Below are positions 8,722 through 16,878 of a DNA stretch of 64,000 nucleotides, in pieces. The stretch is from Alphaproteobacteria bacterium (lineage in GTDB: Bacteria; Pseudomonadota; Alphaproteobacteria; DSM-16000; Inquilinaceae): NCBI GenBank assembly GCA_028281925.1, contig JANQIX010000026.1:1-64000 (forward strand), written 5' to 3'. Position 1 is the stretch's first letter; each line of letters begins with the position of its first letter. Below the pieces are notes generated by a model. It ran no database searches. It saw nothing but the letters and a program-made list of their open reading frames with translations, and was not told the DNA's origin. The position numbers were made by a program, and so were the translations under genes.

Positions 8722-9807
8722 TCAGGCCGCGCCCTTCAGCGCGGTCAGGCGGGTGCGGAAGGCATTGGTCAGCGCGGGCAAGATCTGCAGCGCATCGCCG
8801 ATGATGCCGTAGGTGGCGAACTCGAAGATCGGGGCCTTGGGGTCGGTGTTGATGGCCAGGATCATGTCAGCACCCTCGGTGCCGACACGGTGCTGCACGG
8901 CGCCGGAGATGCCGGCGGCGATGTAGAGCTTGGGCCTTATCGTCTTGCCGGTCTGGCCGATCTGGCGGTCGGCCGGGATCCAGCCCTTCTGCACCAGCGG
9001 GCGCGAGCCGCCGTATTCGGCGCCCAGCACCTCCGCCAACTCGACCACCAGCCGGAAGTTCTCCGGCGAGCCGAGGCCCAGCCCTCCGGCGACGACGATG
9101 TCGGCATAAGCGAGCCGCGGCTTGTCGTCGTCGCGGTCCAGCACGTAGTCCAGCACCTTGGTGACGATGTCGTCTTCGGCCAGGTCCAGCGGGTGGTCGA
9201 CGATCTTCGGCGCGGCATCGTCACGGCGCTTGGGCATGGCCATGACGCGGGGGCGCACGGTCGCCATCTGCGGGCGGAAGTTCAGCGTGTGGATCGTGCA
9301 CAGCAGGCTGCCGCCGAAGGTTGGGCGGGTCGACGCCATGCTGCGCGTCTCCATATCGATGGCCAGCTCCGTGCAGTCGGCGGTCAGGCCCGTGGCCAGT
9401 GTCGTCGCCACGCTGCCGGCGAGATCGCGGCCTAAGGTCGTCGCGCCCAGCAGCAGAATTTCCGGCTTGTGGGCCTCGACCAGCGCGGTCAGGCCCTGGG
9501 TGAAGGGCTGGGTGCGATAGTCGGCCAGCACCGGGTCGGCGATGCGGTAGACCAGATCCGCGCCATGGGCGCCCGCCTCGGTGCAGACATCGTCCAGCCA
9601 GGGTTCCGGCGGCCCCATAACCACGGCGGCCAGGTCAACACCCAATTCGTCGGCTAACTTCCTGCCCTCGCCCAACAGCTCCCACGACACTGTGTGGGCG
9701 TGGCCGCGCTCGGCCTCCACCACCACCCAGACGCCGCGATAGGCTTTCAGGTGTTCGGGCAAGGGCTTGCCGCGGGCGGGCGAAGGGCGGGCGGGGGGTT
9801 GGCTCAT
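8722..9807 (-). CDS. fixB: FixB electron-transfer flavoprotein alpha subunit
   Basis: A 361-residue ETF alpha-type protein. The N-terminal domain starts [22 protein letters not shown]. The C-terminal FAD domain has the family landmarks [44 protein letters not shown] and [12 protein letters not shown]-like ([12 protein letters not shown]). The frame is open 42 codons further upstream, but the ATG at 9807 matches the family start and lies 16 bases after the fixA stop. It pairs with FixA. Confidence 0.95.
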   Translation of the reverse strand: MSQPPARPSPARGKPLPEHLKAYRGVWVVVEAERGHAHTVSWELLGEGRKLADELGVDLAAVVMGPPEPWLDDVCTEAGAHGADLVYRIADPVLADYRTQPFTQGLTALVEAHKPEILLLGATTLGRDLAGSVATTLATGLTADCTELAIDMETRSMASTRPTFGGSLLCTIHTLNFRPQMATVRPRVMAMPKRRDDAAPKIVDHPLDLAEDDIVTKVLDYVLDRDDDKPRLAYADIVVAGGLGLGSPENFRLVVELAEVLGAEYGGSRPLVQKGWIPADRQIGQTGKTIRPKLYIAAGISGAVQHRVGTEGADMILAINTDPKAPIFEFATYGIIGDALQILPALTNAFRTRLTALKGAA

Positions 9808-9823
9808 TGGGCTTCGTCTCCCC

Positions 9824-10675
9824 TCAGGCACCCGACGCGAAGGCGCGCAGGTCGTCGTGCAGGTCGGGATCGGCGGCGAACAGCGTGTCGATAGCGGCGT
9901 CGGCGATTTCCCCCGGCGCCAGGCCGGCCACATCGATCATCTTCGCCGCCTCGGTGCGCGGCTGCGGCGCGAACACCTTCTTCACCACCGTCGGCGATCC
10001 GCGCAGGCCGCATTTCTGCACGTCGTCGATGCCGGCCTTGGCCGCGTTCCAGACCTCGATTTCGGCGCGCGCGGCGCGGAACATGTCGTCCATGCCGGCA
10101 AAGCGAATGCTGTTGGTGCCCTCCAGCATGGTGATCAGGCAGGGCAGGCCGGTTTTGAGCACCTGCACCCCGCCTTCGGCCCGCCGCCGCACCACGATCT
10201 CGCGCGCGTCCAGGTCCAGGCGGTCGATCCGCTCAACATAGGTCAGCTGATGCAGCGCCAGCCGCTTGGCGATGCCGGGGCCGACCTGGGCCGTGTCGCC
10301 ATCGATGGTCTGCTTGCCGGTGAAGACGATATCGACCGGCGCCTGCTCCGCCAGCCTGGCGATGCCCGCCGACAGGGCGAATGAGGTCGCCAGCGTGTCC
10401 GCACCGGCGAAGAACCGGTCGGTCAGCAGCACCGCGCGGTCCGCGCCATAGGCCAGCGCCTTGCGCAGCGAGGTGTCGGCCATGGCCGGCCCCATGGTGA
10501 TCACCGTCACCTGCCCGCCGAAACGGTCGCGCAGCAACAACGCCTCTTCCAGCGCGAACAGGTCATAGGGGTTGATGATCGTCGGCACGCCCTGCCGCAT
10601 GATCGTGTTGGTGACCGGATGCACGCGGATCTGCGCGCTGTCGGGCACCTGCTTGATGCAGACGACGATGTGCAT
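9824..10675 (-). CDS. fixA: FixA electron-transfer flavoprotein beta subunit
   Basis: A 283-residue protein beginning [18 protein letters not shown], the standard FixA/ETF-beta start. [21 protein letters not shown] and [19 protein letters not shown] are the nucleotide-binding landmarks. The ATG at 10675 is preceded by GAGG at 8 bases and lies 4 bases after the nifW stop. An open frame upstream overlaps nifW and is not used. It forms the bifurcating flavoprotein with FixB. Confidence 0.95.
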   Translation of the reverse strand: MHIVVCIKQVPDSAQIRVHPVTNTIMRQGVPTIINPYDLFALEEALLLRDRFGGQVTVITMGPAMADTSLRKALAYGADRAVLLTDRFFAGADTLATSFALSAGIARLAEQAPVDIVFTGKQTIDGDTAQVGPGIAKRLALHQLTYVERIDRLDLDAREIVVRRRAEGGVQVLKTGLPCLITMLEGTNSIRFAGMDDMFRAARAEIEVWNAAKAGIDDVQKCGLRGSPTVVKKVFAPQPRTEAAKMIDVAGLAPGEIADAAIDTLFAADPDLHDDLRAFASGA

Positions 10676-10679
10676 GGCG

Positions 10680-11036
10680 TCAGCCTCGGGCGACGGGCAG
10701 CCGGCGCGGCCCGCCGGCGATGGTGTCGATGGGCACAAAGGTCCGGCCCGGCGCGGCACTGTCGGCCTTCGCGCGGCGGAACACCGCGAAAACCTTCTCC
10801 GTCCGCGCGTCCGAGCGCGTGAAATCGGCATAGGCCTGCGCCAGCACCGCGGCGAAGCGCGCGGCCAGTGCCGCGTCGTCCAGATCCGCGGCCTCGCCAG
10901 CCAGCAGGTCATGCGCGCGCTGCAGGATGTGCAGTCGGTTCACATCGACGACCCGCTGGTCGTATGGAATGGCGAAGCGCTCCAGGAACGCCTCTGCCGT
11001 CTCCAGCCCCGCCAGCTCTTCGCGCAAGTCCGTCAT
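10680..11036 (-). CDS. nifW: NifW nitrogenase-stabilizing/protective protein
   Basis: A 118-residue NifW. The diagnostic core is ETAEAFLERFAIPYD, then VVDVNRLHILQRAHDLL. NifW interacts with the MoFe protein and helps protect it from oxygen or completes its maturation. The start overlaps the stop of the iscA-like gene (ATGA), and fixA follows after 4 bases, so it is in the middle of a tightly packed operon. Confidence 0.93.
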   Translation of the reverse strand: MTDLREELAGLETAEAFLERFAIPYDQRVVDVNRLHILQRAHDLLAGEAADLDDAALAARFAAVLAQAYADFTRSDARTEKVFAVFRRAKADSAAPGRTFVPIDTIAGGPRRLPVARG

Positions 11037-11377
11037 TCCGCGTCCCCGCTCCAGGCCGCGTTGAACGATTTCGAGCAGCTGCAGACACTGGCGACATTGG
11101 GGTTGTCGAAAACGAAGCCGGAGCTTTCCAACCCCTCGACATAATCGATCTGCGTGCCGTGGATGATCGGCAGGCTGTGGGGGTCGACGAACACCTTGAC
11201 CGCCCCGGCCTCATAGACCTCGTCACCGTCCATGGCGGCGCTCTCCAGCCCCAGCAGGTACTGAAGCCCGGCGCAGCCGCCCGGTTCCACCATGATCCGC
11301 AGCCCGCAGGTCCCCTCTGCCGCATTCCCGATCAGCCGCTCGATCATCCGCACGGCCGTGTCGGTCAGTGCCACCAT
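11033..11377 (-). CDS. IscA/HesB-type Fe-S cluster assembly protein of the nif region
   Basis: A 114-residue A-type carrier protein. EPGGCAGLQYLLGLE and the C-terminal VCSCSKSF provide the three conserved cysteines (C...C-S-C) of the HesB/IscA family. The ATG at 11377 has GGAGG five bases upstream, better than the GTG at 11389. It probably delivers Fe-S clusters to nitrogenase proteins; this may be relevant because nifU and nifS are not in the window. A sigma-54 promoter lies 46 bases upstream, and it is the first gene of the iscA-nifW-fixABCX operon. Confidence 0.9.
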   Translation of the reverse strand: MVALTDTAVRMIERLIGNAAEGTCGLRIMVEPGGCAGLQYLLGLESAAMDGDEVYEAGAVKVFVDPHSLPIIHGTQIDYVEGLESSGFVFDNPNVASVCSCSKSFNAAWSGDAE

Positions 11378-11422
11378 GCTTGCCTCCACTCCCCGGTTGG
11401 GTCCGTTAGGTGAGAGGCCAAA

Positions 11423-11437
11423 GCAACTGGCGTGCCA
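11423..11437 (-). promoter_or_regulatory. Sigma-54 promoter of the iscA-nifW-fixABCX operon
   Basis: The minus strand reads TGGCACGCCAGTTGC, an exact match to TGGCAC-N5-TTGC. Transcription would start about 12 bases downstream, leaving a leader of roughly 34 bases before the ATG at 11377. Confidence 0.9.
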
Positions 11438-11510
11438 AGGGATAAGGGGTTGATATCCAGAGGATTTTCGAGGTAGCGCGGTTGAAGGCTTTCGGACAGT
11501 CCGTCCCGAT

Positions 11511-11526
11511 TGTCAGGTTTGCGACG
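11511..11526 (-). promoter_or_regulatory. Imperfect NifA upstream activator site
   Basis: The plus strand reads TGT-N10-ACG, one base off the TGT-N10-ACA consensus. It lies about 100 to 115 bases upstream of the inferred transcription start, the usual distance. No better site was found in this gap. Confidence 0.4.
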
Positions 11527-11690
11527 TCGTCAGAGGCCACCCGGTGGTGTTAAGCGATCTGAGTCCACGTTGGGACGCTCTATAGGGCCAACGCGCACGT
11601 GGGCGCTGGGGCGCTTTGCGTCAGGTTCGTAGACACCCATCGGCGGCAGGCGCCGCAGGGACGACACTGTCGCCTTCCAGCCCTGTGCAG

Positions 11691-11778
11691 CCGGTTGCGG
11701 TCGTGTGGACACGCTTCCTGGAGGCCGGCGGCTGACGAGCCAGCTACGGTCAGTCACCGCTCTGCGGCTCTCGGTCCC
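11691..11778. repeat. Dispersed intergenic repeat, copy 1
   Basis: Shares the core AGCTRCGGTCAGTY...YGCGGCTY..GRCCC and a GGTTGCGGT...GGCGGC upstream half with copies at 55866-55955 and 56298-56402. It lies in a 568-base gap that, apart from the promoter of the fix operon, has no recognisable gene. Confidence 0.6.
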
Positions 11779-11957
11779 TTATGGGCCGCTTGGCCCAACC
11801 CGCTTTGATCGGCTGCGTCCCCTCGACGGCGGCGCTTCCGCATGCCAAGGCTCATGTTCAGTATTGACCAAAGAGACCAATGGGGCCGACACAGCGACAC
11901 GCATCGAGGGGACGATGACAGCGGATTTCTCTGTTTCTGCCTTTGTGTTATGAAACT

Positions 11958-12806
11958 CTAACTAGAATCGCCCGGCCGTCGATCAACTGATTGCCGTATT
12001 GTCCGTGAGAGGTCTCTCATAGCAGTTCGTGAGATTCGCTCAGCCTGAGCAGTTTCCTGCTGAGCTCTAAGTCGTCTTCGGCGCAGGTCGGTAGATTTGT
12101 CCTCCAACCCCAATGTCAACTCAACTGCACTTATTGCCTGTGTTATAATGCCTACGACGAGTCGCGTGCTAAATCCCGCCAAGAATGGCAAAAGTAGCAT
12201 ACTTTTTTCACCTTCACCGAGACCTTGACCCTGCAAAAAAGCGAAATAGCATAGCCATCCTACGATAGCTCCGATGACCAATCTTAGAGAGTTTGTAAAC
12301 ATGTCTTGACTGCTGAATGCTTTCTCTGACAGCACACCAATGAGATTAAAAAATATGTATACCAGCGCCCCAAGAGTTCCAAGGCAAGCCGTCAGAAAAG
12401 ATTCTAATGCGAATGTTGCCGTAGTCGAATCCGGTGGCAGTGCTGACAATACTGAACGAGCAACTACCGCCAGAATAAGCATTATTATTCCAAATATCGC
12501 GATTATCCACAGGAACTTGTTTTGTATTCCAAGATATTTACTCTTATCCAATCCGATTGTTTCTATGGTCGTCGGGTAAGTGATCTCAGTGACGTCGCGA
12601 ATGCAGCGATCCAATGTGTAGCCGCGGGATGCAGCACTCGATATATCACCTGAAACCAAGTGATTTATGTCCTCAAGCACTTCATCACTTAAATCAAGAT
12701 TGCTCGACAATGCATAATCCTTAAGGCGGACAAGGGCTTCAACACGCGTCCAGAAGAGCTCGTCGGTGCCCCTTACTTCTCGTTCTCCAGACATGCCGCT
12801 CCCCAA
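11958..12806 (-). CDS. Hypothetical membrane protein of AT-rich, probably foreign origin
   Basis: A 282-residue protein with a soluble acidic N-terminal 95 residues, then about four membrane segments: LWIIAIFGIIMLILAVVA, LESFLTACLGTLGALVYIFF, LVIGAIVGWLCYFAFL and a shorter one near LLPFLAGFSTRLVVGII. A charged C-terminal tail with a likely coiled coil (RRRRLRAQQETAQAERISR) follows. No family was recognised. Base composition is clearly more AT-rich than the surrounding nif genes, pointing to horizontal acquisition. Its neighbour is an IS3 element. Such four-helix proteins with cytosolic tails occur among cargo genes of islands, but no function can be assigned. Confidence 0.7.
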   Translation of the reverse strand: MGSGMSGEREVRGTDELFWTRVEALVRLKDYALSSNLDLSDEVLEDINHLVSGDISSAASRGYTLDRCIRDVTEITYPTTIETIGLDKSKYLGIQNKFLWIIAIFGIIMLILAVVARSVLSALPPDSTTATFALESFLTACLGTLGALVYIFFNLIGVLSEKAFSSQDMFTNSLRLVIGAIVGWLCYFAFLQGQGLGEGEKSMLLLPFLAGFSTRLVVGIITQAISAVELTLGLEDKSTDLRRRRLRAQQETAQAERISRTAMRDLSRTIRQSVDRRPGDSS

Positions 12807-12972
12807 GCGATCTCGCTCAGATACTATAGCGAGTATTCATCGCCCTACGATAGCATCAAAGACATTTATGAGTCGAGCGCACTTCTCTTGATTCCCAATT
12901 CCTGAATTGCGCTGTTGGGCGTGAGGTGAGACCGTTCTTTGGATCGCCCGACGGTGGAGTTTCCGGGCGTCG

Positions 12973-13776
12973 TCACGTCAGCGTGCCGGTATTGCTGCCG
13001 AGATTCATGAGGGCGATCGGGAACTTGTACCCGATGGCGCCGTGGGGTCGATCCTCATTGTAGTATCTACGCCAAGCCTCCATCTTTTGCCGCGCGTCGG
13101 CAAGGCTCAGGAACCAGTGCGCGTCGAGGCACTCGGCCCGGAACCGTCCGTTGAACGCTTCGATGAAGGCGTTGTCGGTCGGCTTGCCGGGCCGAGAGAA
13201 GTCGAGTTCGACATCATGTTTGTAGGCCCACAGATCCAGGTCGCGGGAGACGAACTCCGAGCCCTGGTCGACCCGGATCGTTTTGGGTGCGCCGATCTGA
13301 GCGCAGACCTGGTCGAGCGTTGCCACCACGTCCTCGCCCCGATAGCTGAAGCGTGGATCGAGGACAGGCGCGAAGCGTGAGAAGATATCGACGATGGTCA
13401 GCACACGCAGACGCCGGCCGGTGGCGAGTTGGTCGTGGACGAAGTCCATGGCCCAAGTCTCGTTGGCCCCACTGGCGGGTCTGCGATCCTCGCGCAGCTT
13501 CGCTTTGACCCGTCGTTTTAGCCTCTTGTTGCGCAGCTGAAGACCCAGTTCCGTGTAGATCCTTCGGGTCTTCTTCTGATTGATCAGCCAATCCTCCCGA
13601 CGCAGAAGGACATGGACGCGGCGATAGCCATAGCGCACCCGTGTCTCGCAGGTCTCACGGATCCGCGCTTCGAGTGTGGCCTGCTCGGGTCGGCGGTAGC
13701 GGTAGTGGTAGCTCGACGTATCCAACTGGATCACCCCGCAGGCGCGCCGGATGGACACTCCCCACGTCGACCGCAT
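12973..13776 (-). CDS. IS3-family transposase OrfB (DDE integrase core)
   Basis: A 267-residue product with the HTH_21 region (YGYRRVHVLLRRED) and an rve-type integrase core: WAMDFVHDQ (first D), TIVDIFSRF (second D region), RVDQGSEF and NAFIEAFNGRFRAECL (E). Upstream of the ATG at 13776 the frame continues as KALRPARKRTLVDE, overlapping orfA, so the natural product is an OrfAB fusion made by -1 frameshifting. The catalytic part looks intact. It could act in trans on related elements. Confidence 0.9.
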   Translation of the reverse strand: MRSTWGVSIRRACGVIQLDTSSYHYRYRRPEQATLEARIRETCETRVRYGYRRVHVLLRREDWLINQKKTRRIYTELGLQLRNKRLKRRVKAKLREDRRPASGANETWAMDFVHDQLATGRRLRVLTIVDIFSRFAPVLDPRFSYRGEDVVATLDQVCAQIGAPKTIRVDQGSEFVSRDLDLWAYKHDVELDFSRPGKPTDNAFIEAFNGRFRAECLDAHWFLSLADARQKMEAWRRYYNEDRPHGAIGYKFPIALMNLGSNTGTLT

Positions 13777-13808
13777 CTCGTCGACAAGCGTCCGCTTACG
13801 AGCAGGCC

Positions 13809-14006
13809 TTAGAGCTTTCGCTTGATGACATCCTGCAGCATCTCCTTGTCGAGGCTGAGATCCGCAACGATCCGCTTCAGCCGCTCATTCTCCTCCTCGA
13901 GCTGCTTGAGCCGCCGCATCTCGGTCGGCAGCAGGCCCGCATACTTCTTCTTCCAGTTGAAGTAGGTCGCCTGGCTGATCCCGGACTTGCGGCAAATCTC
14001 AGCCAC
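13809..14006 (-). pseudogene. IS3-family OrfA, N-terminally truncated
   Basis: The retained part reads AEICRKSGISQATYFNWKKK followed by a leucine-zipper stretch (RRLKQLEEENERLKRIVADL) and ends DVIKRKL. Complete OrfA proteins have another 20 or so N-terminal residues (a TEEQI...LKEAE-type helix), which are replaced here by a nifQ-derived segment. The first usable start in frame is the GTG at 14006. Confidence 0.8.
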
Positions 14007-14012
14007 CGGGAC

Positions 14013-14133
14013 GCCAGCGCCCCCTCGCTGCGGTGATCGATCAACAGGGCGCGCAGATCCGGCTCCTCCGGTGTCGGCGGGGTGTTGCGACGGGACGTCC
14101 GCCAGCGGCCCCAGACCCCGCTGGAACCACCGG
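14013..14133 (-). pseudogene. nifQ fragment fused to the IS3 element
   Basis: Bases 14013-14133 align with the intact nifQ at about 15535-15660. Shared blocks are CCCTCGCTGCGGTG, GGGCGCGCAG, TCCGGCTCCTCCGG and TGTCGGCGGGG. The minus strand still encodes EEPDLRALLIDHRSEGA against EEPDLRALLLDHRSEGA in NifQ. A deletion of about 8 bases breaks the frame just upstream. The cysteine domain is absent. This is a diverged partial second copy, not a recent duplication. Confidence 0.8.
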
Positions 14134-14442
14134 CTAGCCGCGGACGCTTGTGAACACGGACAGCGCGCTTGCGTCCGGCGTGCTGATGCAGCGGTCGAGG
14201 ATGGTATCTGTCGCTTCGGTCAAGGCCGGCCCGTCGAACAGGATCTCGCCGTTCTGGCCGCTTACGAAGCCATGCAGGAAGATCAGGGCAAAGTCCCTCT
14301 CCTCGCCCCCCATGGTCAGGATCTCCCGGCAGCTGATCTCGTCGATGTTGAGCCGTATCACCTCGGCTTGGGCGTATGCGACGGACGGTCCAGCCAGTGC
14401 CAGTGCGAGCGACAGGGCCATGGTCGACAGTAGGATGCGCAT
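14134..14442 (-). CDS. HdeA/HdeB-family periplasmic protein
   Basis: A 102-residue protein with a cleavable signal peptide (MRILLSTMALSLALALAGPSV, AYAQA). The mature part, ISCREILTMGGEERDFALIF, then LHGFVSG and a second cysteine at ILDRCIS, follows the HdeA acid-stress chaperone pattern with its single disulfide. The ATG at 14442 is chosen because it begins the signal peptide and has GGAG upstream; the frame is open 18 codons earlier. It probably acts in the periplasm under acid or envelope stress. It directly abuts the nifQ fragment. Confidence 0.75.
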   Translation of the reverse strand: MRILLSTMALSLALALAGPSVAYAQAEVIRLNIDEISCREILTMGGEERDFALIFLHGFVSGQNGEILFDGPALTEATDTILDRCISTPDASALSVFTSVRG

Positions 14443-14558
14443 GTCATCGTGCTCCGATCGGGAACTCTGCGGCTGCCGGTATACTCTCGCCCGCATGTTT
14501 CAAACCCAATGACCGGCGCGGGACCGTGCCGACCTCTGGGGGCATGAGTGATGCGTGG

Positions 14559-14987
14559 CTAGTAGCGGACATATCCGCTCATGCAATCCCGGAACGCCTG
14601 GTTGTACGTAACGCCGCGCTGGATGCCGCGCGTGGCCCCGCCGGTAACGGCACCGATGGCCGCACCGCGGCCCGCACCTCTGCCGCCATCCACGATGGCG
14701 CCGATGGCTGCCCCGCCGGCAGCGCCTCGCAAGGCCCCGCCGATCGCCCCGCCGCGGGAATGCCGCCACGAGACGCTTTGGGCATAGGATTCGCAATAAG
14801 CCGTCGAGTAGTTCGGACGGGGCGAATAATATGACGCCGACGGGTAATGTGAGGGCGACCCGGAATATGCTGTGGACGGATAGTACCCCTGGTTATAAGG
14901 CGCCCTGGGTGCTGCAGGCACGCATGCAAATATAAAGCAGGACAGCAACAGAGTGATCCATGGAGTCGATCGCATAATCATTCTCAC
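14559..14987 (-). CDS. Glycine-zipper outer-membrane lipoprotein
   Basis: A 142-residue protein. A GTG start at 14987 has AGGGT about 9 bases upstream; ATG codons follow at 14981 and 14975. The hydrophobic N-terminus ends in a lipobox-like FACV. A Tyr/Ser/Pro-rich linker precedes a glycine-zipper region (GGAIGGALRGAAGGAAIGAI, then GAAIGAVTGGATRG) and a C-terminal YNQAFRDCMSGYVRY typical of this lipoprotein group. It is probably anchored in the outer membrane. No link with nitrogen fixation is evident. The promoter region on its 5-prime side (15000-15110) is AT-rich. Confidence 0.7.
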   Translation of the reverse strand: MRMIMRSTPWITLLLSCFIFACVPAAPRAPYNQGYYPSTAYSGSPSHYPSASYYSPRPNYSTAYCESYAQSVSWRHSRGGAIGGALRGAAGGAAIGAIVDGGRGAGRGAAIGAVTGGATRGIQRGVTYNQAFRDCMSGYVRY

Positions 14988-15247
14988 GATTCATCACCCT
15001 GCATCGCATGTCATAGAATTTGCTCAAATTTATTATAATTTATTATGCGAAATAGAATACGATATACAGACGCAACTTTCCAGAAGAATCCCACCTACTG
15101 GATGCGGCTGACTGACGTCAGTCAGCAGTAGACGGCGATTGGATCGTGGATCCCGCGGATCGAGCGCCACTGCACGCGCGGACCGGTAGTTCACTCGATG
15201 TGTTTCCGGCTTCTTTCAGAGCGCTCGCTTCGGCCCCTCTGCCCCCA

Positions 15248-15829
15248 TTACCGCCATGCCACCGCATCCCCCGTCTCCGGCCCGAAGCAGTGGGCCTTGT
15301 CGACGCAGACATCGCAATTGGGGGCGCGGCAGACCAGCAGACCGTCCTGTTCACAGAGTTTGCGGTAGAAGAACTTCTTCCACTTCATGTCGTTGACGTT
15401 CTGGGCCGCCAGTGGGCGGAAATGGCGGTGCAGCAGGCGGTTCAGCTCTGAGCGGTCGCGCAGGCCCATGTCCTGCCACAAGTGGTTGGCGCGACAGGAA
15501 CGGCGGGCGACGATGGCGGCGAGCGCCGTTTCCGCCGGCGCGCCCTCGCTGCGGTGGTCGAGCAGGAGGGCGCGCAGGTCCGGCTCCTCCGGCGCGTCGG
15601 TGTCGGCGGGGGCGTCCGGCGGGACGTTGGCCAGCAGCGCCACGCCTCGTGGGAAATGGGCGGCGAAGACCACGACCAGGTCTTCGATGGCCAGGCCCAG
15701 GGCGGCCGTCAGCGGCGTTGGAGCCTCGGTCAGTCCGATGGCGACGGCGCAGGCGAAGACGTGGCGGTCGAAGGGGTCGCCAGCGCCGGCCTCCATCAGC
15801 CGGCCATAGGCGGACGCCTCCCCGGCCAT
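15248..15829 (-). CDS. nifQ: NifQ, molybdenum donor for FeMo-co synthesis
   Basis: A 193-residue NifQ. The C-terminal cysteine motif C-X4-C-X2-C-X5-C is present as VCRAPNCDVCVDKAHCFG, and the preceding LWQDMGLRDRSELNRLLHRHF is family-typical. NifQ carries a Mo-Fe-S cluster and supplies molybdenum to NifEN/NifH. It is the last gene of the nifHDKENX series and follows fdxB by 4 bases. A broken partial copy lies 1.1 kb further on. Confidence 0.93.
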   Translation of the reverse strand: MAGEASAYGRLMEAGAGDPFDRHVFACAVAIGLTEAPTPLTAALGLAIEDLVVVFAAHFPRGVALLANVPPDAPADTDAPEEPDLRALLLDHRSEGAPAETALAAIVARRSCRANHLWQDMGLRDRSELNRLLHRHFRPLAAQNVNDMKWKKFFYRKLCEQDGLLVCRAPNCDVCVDKAHCFGPETGDAVAWR

Positions 15830-15833
15830 GTCC

Positions 15834-16136
15834 CTAGGCCGCCATCGCTTCGGCGGCGGTCACATGCGTCATGGCGCCAGAGCCACAGACGCGCGCGCAG
15901 GCGTTACAGCCGATGCACGCACCCTTAGCGGCGACGGTCATGACCATGCGCTCGGCGTCGTCGTCGTCCGGCTCGATCAGCTCGCCGTCTTCGTCGACGC
16001 CCATCATCGCCAGCACGCCACGGTCGCAGACCTTGAAGCAGCGACCGCAGCCGATGCAGGTTTCCATGGCGATGGCGTCGAGATAGAGCGGCACCCACGG
16101 GGTGCCGTCGCGGGTCAGGTGCATACCGTCAGGCAT
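15834..16136 (-). CDS. fdxB: Nif-specific ferredoxin III
   Basis: A 100-residue ferredoxin with two 4Fe-4S motifs, CIGCGRCFKVCDRG and CIGCNACARVCGSG. They are separated by a 30-residue acidic insert (DEDGELIEPDDDDAE) characteristic of FdxB. It is a likely electron carrier for cofactor maturation or nitrogenase, and NifQ-Fdx pairs are known partners. The 241-base gap to the DUF269 gene holds a palindromic repeat pair. Confidence 0.92.
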   Translation of the reverse strand: MPDGMHLTRDGTPWVPLYLDAIAMETCIGCGRCFKVCDRGVLAMMGVDEDGELIEPDDDDAERMVMTVAAKGACIGCNACARVCGSGAMTHVTAAEAMAA

Positions 16137-16233
16137 GGCGGGGTCCCTCCTTCGGGACTGCGGGTTTCGGGTATGGGCGTTGGTCTATGGTTTGGCCGGA
16201 TCACTCCTTTGACGCGCCCGCGAACCGTCCCGG

Positions 16234-16331
16234 GAGATCCTCGCCTTCGCGAGGATGACGGCTTGGTTGTCGGGTTTGCCGGTTGGTATCTCCCCACAAG
16301 TCTCGTCGTCCCCGCGAAGGCGGGGACCTCC
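16234..16331. repeat. Paired REP-like palindromes (copy 1)
   Basis: Two inverted copies of a palindromic unit (GAGATCCTCGCCTTCGCGAG and CCCCGCGAAGGCGGGGACCT) face each other 42 bases apart between the DUF269 gene and fdxB. The same arrangement recurs at 24395-24481 and 29385-29469. On transcripts each unit folds as a hairpin. Confidence 0.8.
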
Positions 16332-16377
16332 CTGGACAGTGTGTGATCTTTCAAGACATCCTCGAACTTGTCGGCCA

Positions 16378-16878
16378 TCACGCCCTGGCAGCTTCTGGAA
16401 ACCGGCCGATCATCTCGGCCCCTTCGGCGACCAGGGTTGCGCCCTCGGCGGCCAGTGCCTCGAAGCTCTCGAAGCCGAAGCGGTGGACGTCACGCAGTGT
16501 CCGGCTGACCGCCACCAGGCGCCCGGCCAGGATCACGGCGGGGCCGAAGCCCTCCGTGGAGATGCGCATCAGCGGCATCGCCTCTGCGCCGGTCTCTTGC
16601 TGCAAGGTCATGGCGACGGCGCTGTAGAACACGTCCAGCCGCCAGCGCACCTTGGGGTCGGGATCGCCCAGGATGGGGATCTTGCGGCGCTGTTCGCGGG
16701 TGACGACGAACGGGGCGAGGATCGCGGCATCGGGCCGCTTCTCCCACACCCCGAAGGTGTCGTGCGCCCGCATAAGCCGCACCAGCGCGCGGACAAACGG
16801 CGTGTCGGGCACGGGATCGGCCGACAGCGCCTCTTCTGCCGCCGCCGCGGCGGCCCGTGCGGCCGGAGCGGCGGTCAC
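16378..16878 (-). CDS. NifX-associated nitrogen fixation protein (DUF269)
   Basis: A 166-residue protein. After an Ala-rich N-terminus it contains PFVRALVRLMRAHDTFGVWE, DPKVRWRLDVFYSAVAMTLQ and GFGPAVILAGRLVAVSRTLRDVHRFGF, the hallmark segments of the small protein that follows nifX in most proteobacterial diazotrophs. It is thought to aid FeMo-co handling. Its start overlaps the nifX stop (ATGA). Confidence 0.92.
   Translation of the reverse strand: MTAAPAARAAAAAAEEALSADPVPDTPFVRALVRLMRAHDTFGVWEKRPDAAILAPFVVTREQRRKIPILGDPDPKVRWRLDVFYSAVAMTLQQETGAEAMPLMRISTEGFGPAVILAGRLVAVSRTLRDVHRFGFESFEALAAEGATLVAEGAEMIGRFPEAARA

Larger units (their letters stand above)
12973..14014 (-). mobile_element. 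IS3-family (IS407-like) insertion sequence, truncated at the orfA end
   Basis: The element holds orfB and the distal part of orfA in the usual overlapping arrangement. Sequence homologous to orfA stops at about 14014 inside the codons for AGVPVAE. From there on the DNA matches nifQ instead. The left end after orfB was not defined, because no matching terminal repeats could be paired. Confidence 0.8.

Noticed and set aside
7581-8804. Plus-strand frame opposite fixC
   Set aside because: It is exactly antisense to a complete FixC with all its motifs, and has no ribosome site or recognisable domain.
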